Assembly (NCBI GenBank): GCA_013373385.1
Contig: JABXHX010000020.1
Span: 1 to 64,000 of the forward strand
DNA from: Flavobacteriaceae bacterium
GTDB taxonomy: Bacteria > Bacteroidota > Bacteroidia > Flavobacteriales > Flavobacteriaceae
Length of the DNA stretch: 64,000 nucleotides
Direction: 5' to 3'
A model generated the notes under the pieces. The model was not told the DNA's origin and made no database searches. It worked only from the letters and a program-made list of their open reading frames with translations. Below are positions 37,691 to 46,253 of the stretch, piece by piece. A program made the translations under genes and the position numbers. The first letter of the stretch is position 1; every line of letters begins with the position of its first letter.

Positions 37691-38848
37691 CTAACTAAGA
37701 ACAAATAACTCCGACGCCAATCCATCTGCTAAAAATTTTCCTTTTGAAGTTGTTTTTAACTTCTCGATACAATTTTGATACTCATCAAAATCACTCGAAG
37801 TGACTATTAACAAACCTTCCTCAATATACTTCTTTGCGGAATTCACCAACTGCTCTTTAAAATTACTTCCAAATTCAGTTTCAATTTTAGTCAATGAAAC
37901 TCCCCAAATTGTCCGTAAACCTGTCATAATATACTCATTGAATCTATCATTAACCGATAGTTTTTCAACTTCATTTGGCAGTTTATTTTCTTGAAGAGTT
38001 TTAATATACCTAGTGTTATTAGCTACATTCCAACTTCTATGCGTTTTATTAAATGAATGAGCAGAAGGGCCAATGCCAATATACTTCTTCCCTTGCCAAT
38101 AACTGGTATTGTGTTTCGAAAAATAATTTGGTTTTCCAAAGTTTGAAATCTCATAGTGGACAAATCCCTCTTTTTGTGTTTCTTCTACTAAAATTTCAAA
38201 ATGTGCCCTAGCTACTTTCTCATCAACATCTGGATACTTTCCTTGTTTTATAAATGATTCTAACGCTGTCTTTGGTTCAATGGTTAACGCATAACTAGAG
38301 ATATGATTGATACCAAAATCAAAAAGTATTTGCAAATTCTTCTTCCAGCGCTCATTCGTCATATTCGGAATCCCATAAATTAAATCTACTGTAATATTAT
38401 CAAAGCTGCCAATGGCAGCAGATAAGCAATCTTTTGCTTCTTGTGCATTATGAGCACGATTCATTAGCTGTAGATCTTCTTCAAAAAACGATTGTACTCC
38501 GATACTTAAACGGTTAATTGGAGTCTTTGACAATTCAATGATTTGATTTTCAGACAAATCATCTGGATTCGCTTCTAAGGTAATTTCTGGATTTTTAGAA
38601 ACACAATAATTTTTATAGATAGTATCAATCAACAATTGCAATTCATCAATCGACATTAAGGAAGGTGTTCCCCCTCCAAAATAAATGGTTTCAACAATGT
38701 CATTTTCTAATTCTCCTTTTCTTAATTCGAGCTCTTTAACCAAACAAGAAACCAACTCATCTTTCTTTTTTAATGAGGTTGAAAAATGAAAATCGCAATA
38801 ATAACATGCTTGCTTACAAAAAGGAATGTGTATATAAATTCCTGCCAT
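37691..38848 (-). CDS. hemW: HemW, radical SAM heme chaperone
   Basis: This 385-residue radical SAM protein opens with YIHIPFCKQACYYCDFHFS, the CxxxCxxC cluster motif with the extra family aromatic residues, and has ETIYFGGGTPSLM, RLSIGVQSF, DLIYGIPNMT and the C-terminal HemW domain (YWQGKKYIGIGPSAHSF). HemW, once called oxygen-independent coproporphyrinogen oxidase-like, inserts heme into apo-enzymes rather than oxidising coproporphyrinogen. A family repeat element (copy D) is embedded in frame near the C-terminus, encoding about 15 residues (roughly VTSSDFDEYQNCIEK) just before KTTSKGKFLADG. The frame stays open and the conserved ending is intact, so the gene is probably functional. It follows the DUF3667 gene with no gap. 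Confidence 0.93.
   Translation of the reverse strand: MAGIYIHIPFCKQACYYCDFHFSTSLKKKDELVSCLVKELELRKGELENDIVETIYFGGGTPSLMSIDELQLLIDTIYKNYCVSKNPEITLEANPDDLSENQIIELSKTPINRLSIGVQSFFEEDLQLMNRAHNAQEAKDCLSAAIGSFDNITVDLIYGIPNMTNERWKKNLQILFDFGINHISSYALTIEPKTALESFIKQGKYPDVDEKVARAHFEILVEETQKEGFVHYEISNFGKPNYFSKHNTSYWQGKKYIGIGPSAHSFNKTHRSWNVANNTRYIKTLQENKLPNEVEKLSVNDRFNEYIMTGLRTIWGVSLTKIETEFGSNFKEQLVNSAKKYIEEGLLIVTSSDFDEYQNCIEKLKTTSKGKFLADGLASELFVLS
37759..37804 (+). repeat. Palindromic repeat, copy D, inside hemW
   Basis: This 46-nt copy has ends ACTTCTCGATACAATTT and AAATCACTCGAAGTGAC and the hairpin core TTTTGAT-ACTC-ATCAAAA. It is identical in length and in both 17-base ends to the reverse complement of copy B. 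It lies entirely in the hemW coding sequence, in a region between the last helix of the domain and the conserved KGKFLADG ending. Confidence 0.8.
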
Positions 38849-39568
38849 TTATTTAGACCTTAACCAAACAATTAAAAACGATAATAAAAAGCCTATTCCA
38901 GAATATAAAACAAATGAAAACAGATAAACAAAAGAAATTTTAATAAATGTAAAAAAGCTTTTAGATTGAAAAAAGTTGCTTATAGCATAAAGCATATAAA
39001 AGTAGAAAAGTATTACAGGCAACATCTTAAAACCTGAATTAAAATATTTTAAATAAAACATTAAAATTGTACCAAGAATGGTATAAATACCCATTGCATA
39101 AAAAGCAACTGCAATATATTCTGCCAAGCTATATTTCTTCCAAAAAAATATTTTTAAAAAAATTCCAAAAGTAAACACAAACAAAAACATAATATTGTTT
39201 ATGTTTTTAACCATGTACTGCCCTGCTTCAATCAACAATTCTCCACCAACTTTAACTCCTTCTGGAGTTAAGGGATTATAATCAATTATTGACCTAAGTA
39301 TGATATAAATAAATGTAGTAATAATGAAAAACGAAACTGGTTTATAAAAACTTTTTCTTCTTCCGTTTAAGTATTCCCTAAAAACAATACCTGGATTTGA
39401 AAACAATAATAGAGTGGTGTTTATTAATGGAGCATTGATCGAAAAAGTTACATCAACAAAATCTTGAAATGTTTCTTTAAATGTAACTTTATAAACAGCA
39501 CTTCTTTGTCCGCATTGATGACAAAAATCACTTATCAATTCTGTATTACAATTTTTACATTTACTCAT
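38849..39568 (-). CDS. DUF3667 family membrane protein
   Basis: This 239-residue protein starts with a zinc-ribbon CKNCNTELISDFCHQCGQR (two CxxC pairs) followed by the DUF3667 hallmark FLEILKD-like segment, here VTFKETFQDFVDVTFSINAPLINTTLLLFSNPG, and REYLNGRRKSFYKPVSFF. Four to five membrane segments follow (near 80-97, 127-143, 148-170, 180-197 and 205-232). The function of the family is unknown; it is common in Bacteroidota. It lies between ruvC (4 bases upstream) and hemW (0 bases downstream), so the three form a tight minus-strand operon. Confidence 0.9.
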   Translation of the reverse strand: MSKCKNCNTELISDFCHQCGQRSAVYKVTFKETFQDFVDVTFSINAPLINTTLLLFSNPGIVFREYLNGRRKSFYKPVSFFIITTFIYIILRSIIDYNPLTPEGVKVGGELLIEAGQYMVKNINNIMFLFVFTFGIFLKIFFWKKYSLAEYIAVAFYAMGIYTILGTILMFYLKYFNSGFKMLPVILFYFYMLYAISNFFQSKSFFTFIKISFVYLFSFVLYSGIGFLLSFLIVWLRSK

Positions 39569-39572
39569 ACAA

Positions 39573-40127
39573 CTACGACTTTATTTTCTTTGGATTTTGT
39601 TTTACAAAACTTGCCCATCCAGTATAATTTTTACCTCCAACAACTTTTCCTTCATTATAAAAATGACATACTGCTGCAGCCAATCCATCTGTCGCATCTA
39701 AATTTTTAGGTAATGATTTTAACCCAAGTAAGCTTTGTAACATTTGAGCTACTTGTTCTTTACTAGCATTTCCGTTACCAGTTATTGCCATTTTAATTTT
39801 TTTAGGCAAATATTCTGTAATAGGAATTTGACGAGATAGGCCAGCTGCCATCGCAACTCCTTGGGCTCTTCCTAATTTTAGCATCGATTGAACATTTTTT
39901 CCGAAAAAAGGAGCTTCAATAGCGATTTCATCGGGATGATAGGTTTCAATTAACTCAATTGTTCTTTCAAAGATTAGTTTTAGTTTTATATAGTGATCAT
40001 CATATTTTTTAAGTTGTAATTCATTCATTTGAATAAACTCCATTTTCTTTCCAACAATCTTAATGATACCGAATCCCATAATGGTCGTTCCAGGATCAAT
40101 TCCTAATATGATTTTTTCTACACTCAA
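39573..40127 (-). CDS. ruvC: Crossover junction endodeoxyribonuclease RuvC
   Basis: This 184-residue RuvC resolvase cuts Holliday junctions in the RuvABC pathway. The RNase H-fold acidic residues are visible: Asp in ILGIDPGTT, Glu in [11 protein letters not shown], and two Asp in [14 protein letters not shown]. The [11 protein letters not shown] and KLGRAQGVA stretches and the K-E-Q-V-A region after TGNGNASK are family hallmarks. The C-terminus has a short basic tail ([11 protein letters not shown]) found in flavobacterial RuvC. It is the first gene of the ruvC-DUF3667-hemW run and is divergent from the flippase-like gene, with only 20 bases between the two starts. Confidence 0.95.
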   Translation of the reverse strand: MSVEKIILGIDPGTTIMGFGIIKIVGKKMEFIQMNELQLKKYDDHYIKLKLIFERTIELIETYHPDEIAIEAPFFGKNVQSMLKLGRAQGVAMAAGLSRQIPITEYLPKKIKMAITGNGNASKEQVAQMLQSLLGLKSLPKNLDATDGLAAAVCHFYNEGKVVGGKNYTGWASFVKQNPKKIKS

Positions 40128-40147
40128 ATTTTACGTTCTTTGTATCA

Positions 40148-41107
40148 ATGCAACAATCAACTATATACAAATCTAAGCAATTCTTTACGCTCGTAGTAAA
40201 ACTTTTTATAGTTATTGGGTGTGGTTATTTTATCTACTATAAATTATTTAAAAATCAACAACTTCAGTTTGATGCTTTTTTTTCAAATTCAGTAAAAAAT
40301 GAACTGTTTTCAATCAAAAACATTACTTTTTTATTAATTTTAACTGCTTTTAATTGGTTTTTTGAAATTAAGAAATGGCAAGTTTTAGTTAGTTACTTAA
40401 AGAACATTTCTTTTTTTGAAGCTGCTAAACAAAGTTTAGCTTCTTTAACTGCATCGTTAATTACACCAAACAGAATTGGTGAATATGGAGCAAAAGCCTT
40501 GTATTTTGAATCTGGGGACAGAAAACAAATTTTAGCATTGAATCTAGTTGGAAATTTATTTCAACTTTTAGCTACTATAGTTTTTGGAATTTTTGGTATA
40601 ATCTATTTTGCCTTCAACTTTACTTTAGATAAAAGTCTACTAAATTTTATGCTAGTTATTGGCACACTCTTTATCGTTTTAATTATTGCTGCATTACTCT
40701 TAAAGAAGTTGTCTTATAAAGGATACTCACTACAAACATTCATACAATACACAAAAAAGACATCTAAAAAAAGTAATCTTAAAGTTCTCATTTTATCATT
40801 TGCCAGATACAGTATTTTCTTACATCAGTTTTATTTTATGCTATTGCTTTTTAATGTGGAGATTCAATATACCGAAGCAATATTTTCAATTTTTACAATG
40901 TACTTACTAGCTTCTCTAATACCAATGCTTAGTTTTTTTGATGTTGTGGTTAAAAGTTCTGCTGCAATTTTAATTTTTTCTTATTTCAATATAAATGAAA
41001 TCGCCATTTTATCTACTGTAATGCTCATGTGGATTTTCAATTTTGTAATTCCAAGTATTGCTGGAAGTTATTTTGTACTTACTTTTAAATCGGTAAAACT
41101 TAGCTAG
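40148..41107 (+). CDS. UPF0104/LPG synthase-type transmembrane protein (flippase-like)
   Basis: This 319-residue polytopic membrane protein has about eight hydrophobic segments. It matches the lysylphosphatidylglycerol synthase transmembrane-region family (UPF0104) by NWFFEIKKWQVLV, the SLASLTASLITPNRIGEYGAKALYF segment (the conserved N/S-P-x-R-x-G-E-x-x-x motif) and the late SYFNINEIAILSTVMLMWIFNFVIPSIAGSYF. There is no catalytic LPG synthase domain. In Bacteroidota such proteins accompany glycosyltransferases, and a GT2 gene follows without a gap (41107/41108), so a joint role in making an envelope glycolipid or polysaccharide is likely. Confidence 0.88.
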   Translation: MQQSTIYKSKQFFTLVVKLFIVIGCGYFIYYKLFKNQQLQFDAFFSNSVKNELFSIKNITFLLILTAFNWFFEIKKWQVLVSYLKNISFFEAAKQSLASLTASLITPNRIGEYGAKALYFESGDRKQILALNLVGNLFQLLATIVFGIFGIIYFAFNFTLDKSLLNFMLVIGTLFIVLIIAALLLKKLSYKGYSLQTFIQYTKKTSKKSNLKVLILSFARYSIFLHQFYFMLLLFNVEIQYTEAIFSIFTMYLLASLIPMLSFFDVVVKSSAAILIFSYFNINEIAILSTVMLMWIFNFVIPSIAGSYFVLTFKSVKLS

Positions 41108-42235
41108 ATGTTTATGATTTCAATTAGTATTTTATTTTTCTTCTATCTACTCATCATTTCTTTACTAAGCTATGGATTTGATAAAGTAAACAAATTTTCT
41201 ACCAAAAACCATTTCCCTAGAACTAAGTTCACTGTAGTAGTTCCTTATAGAAACGAAGCAGTAAATTTACCAGAATTACTACATAGTATTGCTGAATTAA
41301 ACTACCCAACAAGCCTAGTGGATTTTATCTTTGTTGATGATGATTCTAATGATAATTCTACTGCAATCATTCATGAGTACACCAAAGAAAACGATTCTAA
41401 AATTAAAGTGATTTCAAATGAACGCATATCGAATTCTCCCAAAAAAGATGCGATTACTTTAGCTATAAAAACTACGACTAATGATTGGATACTTACCACT
41501 GATGCTGACTGCATATTGTCAAAAAACTGGTTGATAACTATTGATAATTATATTCAAGAATACAATTGTAATATGTTAGTTGCGCCTGTTACATACCAAA
41601 CCAATAATAGTTTTTTACATCAATTTCAGTTTCTCGACTTTTTAAGCTTACAGGCTTCAACCGTGGGAGGATTCGGGATAAGGAAGCCTTTTCTATCTAA
41701 TGGAGCGAACTTAGCTTACAAAAAAGAAATCTTCACTAAGGTAGATGGTTTTGAAAACAATTATTCTATTGCCAGCGGAGATGATATTTTTTTATTAGAA
41801 AAATTTATTCAACTAGATAAAACAAAAGTCAAGTATTTAAAATCTTTTGATGCCATTGTAAAAACACAACCAGTAAACACAACAAATGATTTGATTCAAC
41901 AACGAGTTAGATGGGCTTCGAAATCTGCAAAATACAAGCTGCCTTTTGGAAAAATTATTGGGATTATAATTTTATTTGGAAATATGATTATTGCTTTGAG
42001 TCCAGTATTATATCTCTATAACTATATAAGTATCTATGCATTTATAGGATATTTTTTAATGAAGTTATTTTTTGATTTTCTATTGATTGAACGTATGAGT
42101 AAGTTTTACAAACAACCTATTGCTGTTGGTAGTTATTTAGCATCGAGTATTGTGTATCCGTACTTTACTATTCTTGTATTTTTCATTTCGCTTTTTGGGA
42201 ACTATCAATGGAAAGGGAGAGATTTTAAAAAGTGA
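41108..42235 (+). CDS. Membrane-associated family 2 glycosyltransferase
   Basis: This 375-residue protein has an N-terminal membrane helix (about 4-22), then a GT-A domain: TVVVPYRNEAVNLPELLHSI, VDFIFVDDDSNDNST (nucleotide-sugar Asp motif), ILTTDADCIL (DxD-type metal motif), NGANLAYKKEIF, SGDDIFLLEKF and the QQRVRWASK motif (the Q/RxxRW signature of processive GT2 enzymes). Two or three membrane helices follow near 285-365. It shares an operon with the UPF0104 protein gene. The sugar donor is not predictable. It ends one base before the stop of a convergent small membrane-protein gene. Confidence 0.9.
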   Translation: MFMISISILFFFYLLIISLLSYGFDKVNKFSTKNHFPRTKFTVVVPYRNEAVNLPELLHSIAELNYPTSLVDFIFVDDDSNDNSTAIIHEYTKENDSKIKVISNERISNSPKKDAITLAIKTTTNDWILTTDADCILSKNWLITIDNYIQEYNCNMLVAPVTYQTNNSFLHQFQFLDFLSLQASTVGGFGIRKPFLSNGANLAYKKEIFTKVDGFENNYSIASGDDIFLLEKFIQLDKTKVKYLKSFDAIVKTQPVNTTNDLIQQRVRWASKSAKYKLPFGKIIGIIILFGNMIIALSPVLYLYNYISIYAFIGYFLMKLFFDFLLIERMSKFYKQPIAVGSYLASSIVYPYFTILVFFISLFGNYQWKGRDFKK

Positions 42236-42236
42236 T

Positions 42237-42380
42237 TTACGGCAAGAATCTGGCAACAATTGACTCTGCATTCATCCAGAGATAAACAACAAGAATTAGT
42301 AAAATAATTAACATAATCCCTCTCTTCGGGTTTGATCTTTTTCGTTCTCTTATTCTTCGAAATTTCATTTTTCTTTCCAT
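42237..42380 (-). CDS. Small basic single-pass membrane protein (47 aa)
   Basis: This short gene on the minus strand starts ATG at 42380 and ends TAA at 42237. The product begins MERKMKFRRIRERKRSNPKRG, a strongly basic stretch, followed by one hydrophobic helix (IMLIILLILVVYLWM) and a short tail NAESIVARFLP. The layout, basic cytosolic arm then one membrane helix, is that of a genuine small membrane protein and not a random frame. It fills the gap between the convergent GT2 gene and mnmD, 17 bases after the mnmD start is counted upstream, so it would be transcribed towards the GT2 gene. The function is unknown; codon 5 (Met) is an alternative start. Confidence 0.6.
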   Translation of the reverse strand: MERKMKFRRIRERKRSNPKRGIMLIILLILVVYLWMNAESIVARFLP

Positions 42381-42397
42381 TTTAATACCGTTAATAA

Positions 42398-43060
42398 TTA
42401 TACCTTCTTAGCTCTAAGCATTTCTCTTTTTCCTGGAGGACCAGGCAGTCGTTCAACCATAAAACCAACTTCTTGCATAGTTCTTCTTACTGCTCCTTTG
42501 GCCGAATAAGTTACTAAAATTCCATCAGGTTTTAATGCTTCAAACATTTTTTCAAAAACAGATGCAGTCCACAATTTTGGTTGATGCCTTGGTCCAAATG
42601 CATCAAAATAAATAATATCAAAGGTGTTTTTATCATTTATATCTTTAAAAAATTGTTGACGCTTAATTAATGAAAAATTAGCAGCAATTTTATGCTCTTC
42701 TTCCCAATTAATAGCATGTATTTTCTCAAACACAATTCTTTCTTGTTCTGCTTGCAATTCAGATACGTAATTTAAATTTTGTAATTCAATTTTTGTAACT
42801 GGGTAAGCTTCTACACCAACATAGTTTATAGTACTATTCTTTTTTAGATTTTCTAAATACGTAATAAAACAATTCAACCCAGTTCCAAAACCAATCTCTA
42901 GAATTGCTACATTCTCTTTAGGTTGATTATTAAATCCATGCTTTATAAAAACATGCTTAGCTTCTTGAATTGCTCCGTGTGTAGAATGATAACTTTCACC
43001 CCAATCTGGTAAATGAATCGTGGTAGAACCATCTGCAGTTATCTTAATTTCTCTTTTCAA
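42398..43060 (-). CDS. mnmD: tRNA (mnm5s2U34) methyltransferase MnmD
   Basis: This 220-residue stand-alone MnmD corresponds to the methyltransferase half of bifunctional MnmC and methylates nm5U to mnm5U at the tRNA wobble position using SAM. Seen are LPDWGESYHSTHGAIQEAKHVFI (the MnmC N-terminal signature), the SAM loop ILEIGFGTGLNCF, INYVGVEAYPV, FDIIYFDAFGPRHQPKLW and LVTYSAKGAVRRTMQEVGFMVERLPGPPGKREMLRA. The FAD oxidase half is absent, as is normal in Bacteroidota. The cytochrome-like lipoprotein gene lies 2 bases upstream on the same strand. Confidence 0.93.
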   Translation of the reverse strand: MKREIKITADGSTTIHLPDWGESYHSTHGAIQEAKHVFIKHGFNNQPKENVAILEIGFGTGLNCFITYLENLKKNSTINYVGVEAYPVTKIELQNLNYVSELQAEQERIVFEKIHAINWEEEHKIAANFSLIKRQQFFKDINDKNTFDIIYFDAFGPRHQPKLWTASVFEKMFEALKPDGILVTYSAKGAVRRTMQEVGFMVERLPGPPGKREMLRAKKV

Positions 43061-43062
43061 AA

Positions 43063-43488
43063 TTATTGAATCAATAATTTTTTAATACGAGGAATAGGTC
43101 CAACACAAGTTGTTTCATGGCAAGCAATACAACTATTAATTGCTGTATTGTGCTTATTAATTAAAGAATCTTGAGGAGAATTAAACACCTGCTGCATACT
43201 ATTTATATAATAGTTAGAAAAGGTTTTAAAATCTTGATTCCTATCAGTTGAATCTGTTAGTTTGGCAGTGTGAATTTTTAAAAATTCTTCAGGAAAAGTT
43301 TTAGGTGATTTTCCTGCTAATATTAGTTTTTTATTTTCTGCGTTCTTCTCATACATCAGCAACATCAAAGCAGCCATTTCTGACTGCTTATAAAAGTTTG
43401 TTACTGGAGTAATTTCTACTTTAGTTTCTTTTTTTGAATTACAACCTACTACAAGTAATGTAAAAAAAATTAAAACAAATTGTTTCAT
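43063..43488 (-). CDS. Lipoprotein with a single c-type heme motif
   Basis: This 141-residue lipoprotein has the signal FTLLVVGCNSKK (lipobox Cys16). It contains one CxxCH motif near the C-terminus, SCIACHETTCVGPIPRIKKL, with a further Cys five residues after the heme His. The rest is helical, with a Met-rich segment AALMLLMYEKN. This resembles small cytochrome c-type proteins of flavobacteria in which a helical bundle precedes CxxCH. It is translationally coupled to the upstream DUF4920 gene (1-base overlap). The role is probably periplasmic electron transfer or heme/metal sensing, but this is not settled by sequence. Confidence 0.75.
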   Translation of the reverse strand: MKQFVLIFFTLLVVGCNSKKETKVEITPVTNFYKQSEMAALMLLMYEKNAENKKLILAGKSPKTFPEEFLKIHTAKLTDSTDRNQDFKTFSNYYINSMQQVFNSPQDSLINKHNTAINSCIACHETTCVGPIPRIKKLLIQ

Positions 43489-43994
43489 TATTTTTTCATT
43501 AAAACTCCATCAGCCTCAAATGCAAATTCAATTTTCGGCTCAGTAATTTTTGCAATTTCTTCTTTAGTTTTTCCTGCATCTTCTGCATAATGTCTTAGTT
43601 CTTTTACAGAAGTTTCTTTTACAAATGCTTTACCATTTACAATTACTTCTCTGTCTTTAGAATCAAGTGGCATAAAGAATCCATAATCTTTAAAACGAAC
43701 CATTGTTTCTGTTCCATCAGCAAGTGCTAACCTCATCCAACAACCTTTTTTAGAACATACTTCGTTAATTTTAGAAGAAAACTTTACAGCTAACGTATCT
43801 CCTGCTTTTAAACCTTTAAACTTATTTAACATAGCCGTTGCATCAATACTATTATCTGCAGTAATCTCTGCTCCAAAAGAATCATATTTTAAAGTAGCGA
43901 CTTCTTTTTTGTCTTCTGATTTTTCGTTTTTATTTTCTTTACAAGCTGTTAATCCAACTAGAAAAATCAAGCAAATTTTTAATACTAATTTCAT
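43488..43994 (-). CDS. DUF4920 family lipoprotein
   Basis: This 168-residue lipoprotein (LIFLVGLTACKENK, lipobox Cys18) carries the DUF4920 domain: SFGAEITADNSIDA, then LAVKFSSKINEVCSKKGCWMRLALADGTETMVRFKDYGFFMPLDS and REVIVNGKAFVKETSVKELRHYAEDAGK. The Cys-x-x-x-x-Cys-Trp (VCSKKGCW) is conserved in the family and suggests metal or redox use. The function is unknown. It is the first gene of a three-gene minus-strand unit with the CxxCH lipoprotein and mnmD. Confidence 0.88.
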   Translation of the reverse strand: MKLVLKICLIFLVGLTACKENKNEKSEDKKEVATLKYDSFGAEITADNSIDATAMLNKFKGLKAGDTLAVKFSSKINEVCSKKGCWMRLALADGTETMVRFKDYGFFMPLDSKDREVIVNGKAFVKETSVKELRHYAEDAGKTKEEIAKITEPKIEFAFEADGVLMKK

Positions 43995-44085
43995 TTTATT
44001 CTGATATTTAACATTTTACTTACAAATGTACAAAATATAACAACATTTCAGGGGTTTTCATAAGTTAATCGTCTGATAAAATCCC

Positions 44086-44093
44086 TATCTTTG
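44086..44093 (+). promoter_or_regulatory. -7 box for ilvE
   Basis: TATCTTTG matches TAnnTTTG and lies 23 bases before the ATG at 44117. The usual -33 TTG is not evident, so only the -7 part is called. Confidence 0.5.
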
Positions 44094-44116
44094 CAGCGTA
44101 AAAATCATTTGAAATA

Positions 44117-45175
44117 ATGAATACCAAAATAGATATAAAACGTACTCAAAATTCTAAGTTAAAAACTGTAGATTTTGATAATTTATCATTCGGAAGCACT
44201 TTTTCTGATCATATGTTTGTATGCGACTTTAAAGATGGGCGTTGGCAAAATGCCAGCATAGTACCTTATGCTCCAATTCAGTTAGATCCTTCTGCAAAGA
44301 TTTTCCATTACGGTCAATCTATTTTTGAAGGAATGAAAGCCTATAAAGACGCTGATGGAAATACATTATTATTTAGACCATTAGATAATTGTAGGCGATT
44401 AAATAAGTCGGCCGAAAGAATGGTTATTCCTCAAATCCCAGAAGAAATTTTCATGGATGGATTAACCGAATTATTAAAAGTTGATGAAGCTTGGATTCCT
44501 ACAAACGAAGGAAGTTCTTTATATATCAGACCTTTTATGTTTGCTTCTGGTAACGGTTTTCATGCTTCTCCAGCAAATGAGTACAAATTAATAATTGCTA
44601 CTGCTCCTTCTGGTTCGTATTTTTCTGGAAAAGTAAAAGTACTTATTGAAGAAAAATATGCTCGTGCTGCTAATGGCGGAGTAGGTTTTGCGAAAGCAGG
44701 TGGAAATTATGCTGCACAGTTTTACCCAACACAATTGGCTGTAGAAAAAGGATATCAACAAGTTATTTGGACTGATGATAATACACATGAATATATTGAG
44801 GAAGCTGGAGCTATGAATATTTTTGTAAGAATTAATGATACCTTAATTACGAGTCCAACTTCTGATAGAATTTTAGATGGAATTACTCGTAAGAGTATTA
44901 TTCAAATAGCAAAAGACAATAATATTACTGTTGAAGAACGTAAAATAACAGTTACTGAAGTTGTTAATGCTGCTAAGGATGGAAGTTTAAAAGAACTATT
45001 TGGAGCTGGTACTGCTGCAGTAATTTCTCCAATTGCTGGTTTTGGTTACAAAGATGAAGATTTTGATTTGCCTGAATTAGAAGAAACTTTTGCAGCTTTT
45101 TTAAAGAAACAAATTACAGATATTCAAACTAACAAAGCTGCTGACCCTTACGGTTGGAGAGTGATTGTTAAGTAA
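44117..45175 (+). CDS. ilvE: Branched-chain amino acid aminotransferase
   Basis: This 352-residue fold-type IV PLP aminotransferase exchanges amino groups between glutamate and the 2-oxo acids of leucine, isoleucine and valine. The long form typical of Bacteroidota and eukaryotes is recognised by HYGQSIFEGMKAYKD, LLFRPLDNCRRLNKSAERM, SSLYIRPFMFASG and the PLP Lys region GFAKAGGNYAAQ, followed by EYIEEAGAMNIFV, GITRKSIIQIAKD, ELFGAGTAAVISPI and the C-terminal ITDIQTNKAADPYGWRVIV. It is flanked by its own promoter element and a hairpin terminator, so it is probably monocistronic. Confidence 0.95.
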   Translation: MNTKIDIKRTQNSKLKTVDFDNLSFGSTFSDHMFVCDFKDGRWQNASIVPYAPIQLDPSAKIFHYGQSIFEGMKAYKDADGNTLLFRPLDNCRRLNKSAERMVIPQIPEEIFMDGLTELLKVDEAWIPTNEGSSLYIRPFMFASGNGFHASPANEYKLIIATAPSGSYFSGKVKVLIEEKYARAANGGVGFAKAGGNYAAQFYPTQLAVEKGYQQVIWTDDNTHEYIEEAGAMNIFVRINDTLITSPTSDRILDGITRKSIIQIAKDNNITVEERKITVTEVVNAAKDGSLKELFGAGTAAVISPIAGFGYKDEDFDLPELEETFAAFLKKQITDIQTNKAADPYGWRVIVK

Positions 45176-45202
45176 TTATTAGTTAGATAAAGTAAATTAT
45201 AG

Positions 45203-45235
45203 CAAGCATCAACTTTTTAGTTGGTGCTTTTTTTG
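45203..45235 (+). terminator. Rho-independent terminator after ilvE
   Basis: The stem AGCATCAACT/AGTTGGTGCT (one mismatched or wobble pair) closes a TTTT loop and is followed by a run of seven T. Confidence 0.8.
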
Positions 45236-45262
45236 TAGCTTTAAATTCTTAAATAGTGAACC

Positions 45263-46210
45263 ATGAAACTTAGACTACTCACTTTATTCATAGCTGCTTT
45301 TTCGTTTATAAACTGTACTACTAAAAAAGAAAAATCAACAGCAAACAAACCCAATCAATATATTACTATTTTAGGTATTGCACAAGATGGTGGTTACCCT
45401 CATATAGGTTGTCAAAGAGCATGTTGTGCAAACTATTATAATGGGACAAATAAAAAGAAGAAAGTGGTTTCTTTAGGACTGGTTGATAGCCAAAATAAAC
45501 AAAAATGGATTTTTGAAGCGACACCAGATATATCTACTCAGTTAGCAGATTTAGAACAACATCACTTAAAAAAAGAAACTATTATTGATGGTGTATTTCT
45601 TACACATGCGCATATTGGACACTATACTGGTTTAATGTATTTTGGTAGAGAAGCTTTAGGAAAACAAGGCATTAAAGTGTATGCGATGCCTAAAATGAAA
45701 TCGTTTATAGAACAAAACGGACCTTGGAGTCAATTAGTTAGCCTAAAGAACATTGAGCTGCAAACATTACAAAATGACTCAACAGTAACGCTAAATAGTC
45801 AACTAAAAGTGATTCCATTTAGAGTGCCTCATAGAGATGAATTTTCTGAAACGGTTGGCTATAAAATAATTGGCACAAAAAAGACAGCTTTGTTTATACC
45901 TGATATTGATAAATGGCAAAAATGGAATAAGAGCATCATTGAAGAAGTTAAAAAAGTAGATTATGCTTTTTTAGATGCTTCCTTTTTTAAAGATGGAGAG
46001 CTCAGTAGACCTATATCTGAAATTCCGCACCCGTTTGTTAGCGAAACCCTAGCACTATTTAAAAATAAATCTACACAAACAAAAAACAAAGTAATCTTTA
46101 TTCATTTTAATCATACCAATCCTGCCCTACAAGAAAATAGCAAGGAACGTAAAGAAGTAGAAAAACTTGGGTTTCGTTTTGCTAGTGAAGGACAGAATTA
46201 TGAGTTGTAG
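45263..46210 (+). CDS. PqqB-like MBL-fold hydrolase, lipoprotein
   Basis: This 315-residue protein has a lipoprotein signal (FIAAFSFINCTTKK). The MBL fold resembles PqqB: it has TILGIAQDGGYPHIGCQRACC near the start and LTHAHIGHYTGLMYFGREALG, which is the HxHxGH form found in PqqB in place of HxHxDH, then PFRVPHRDEFSETVGYKI, FIPDIDKWQKWN and VIFIHFNHTNPAL. PQQ biosynthesis is unlikely because no pqqACDE genes are present and the protein is exported. It is probably a periplasmic metal-dependent hydrolase of unknown substrate. It is a single gene. Confidence 0.85.
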   Translation: MKLRLLTLFIAAFSFINCTTKKEKSTANKPNQYITILGIAQDGGYPHIGCQRACCANYYNGTNKKKKVVSLGLVDSQNKQKWIFEATPDISTQLADLEQHHLKKETIIDGVFLTHAHIGHYTGLMYFGREALGKQGIKVYAMPKMKSFIEQNGPWSQLVSLKNIELQTLQNDSTVTLNSQLKVIPFRVPHRDEFSETVGYKIIGTKKTALFIPDIDKWQKWNKSIIEEVKKVDYAFLDASFFKDGELSRPISEIPHPFVSETLALFKNKSTQTKNKVIFIHFNHTNPALQENSKERKEVEKLGFRFASEGQNYEL

Positions 46211-46253
46211 TTTGGTTTGTTTCTTAGTGTGTTTAGTTAACAAAACATTCCAA

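Noticed and set aside
45263..46210. PQQ biosynthesis gene pqqB
   Set aside because: It carries a lipoprotein signal and no other pqq genes are near; only the fold is shared.
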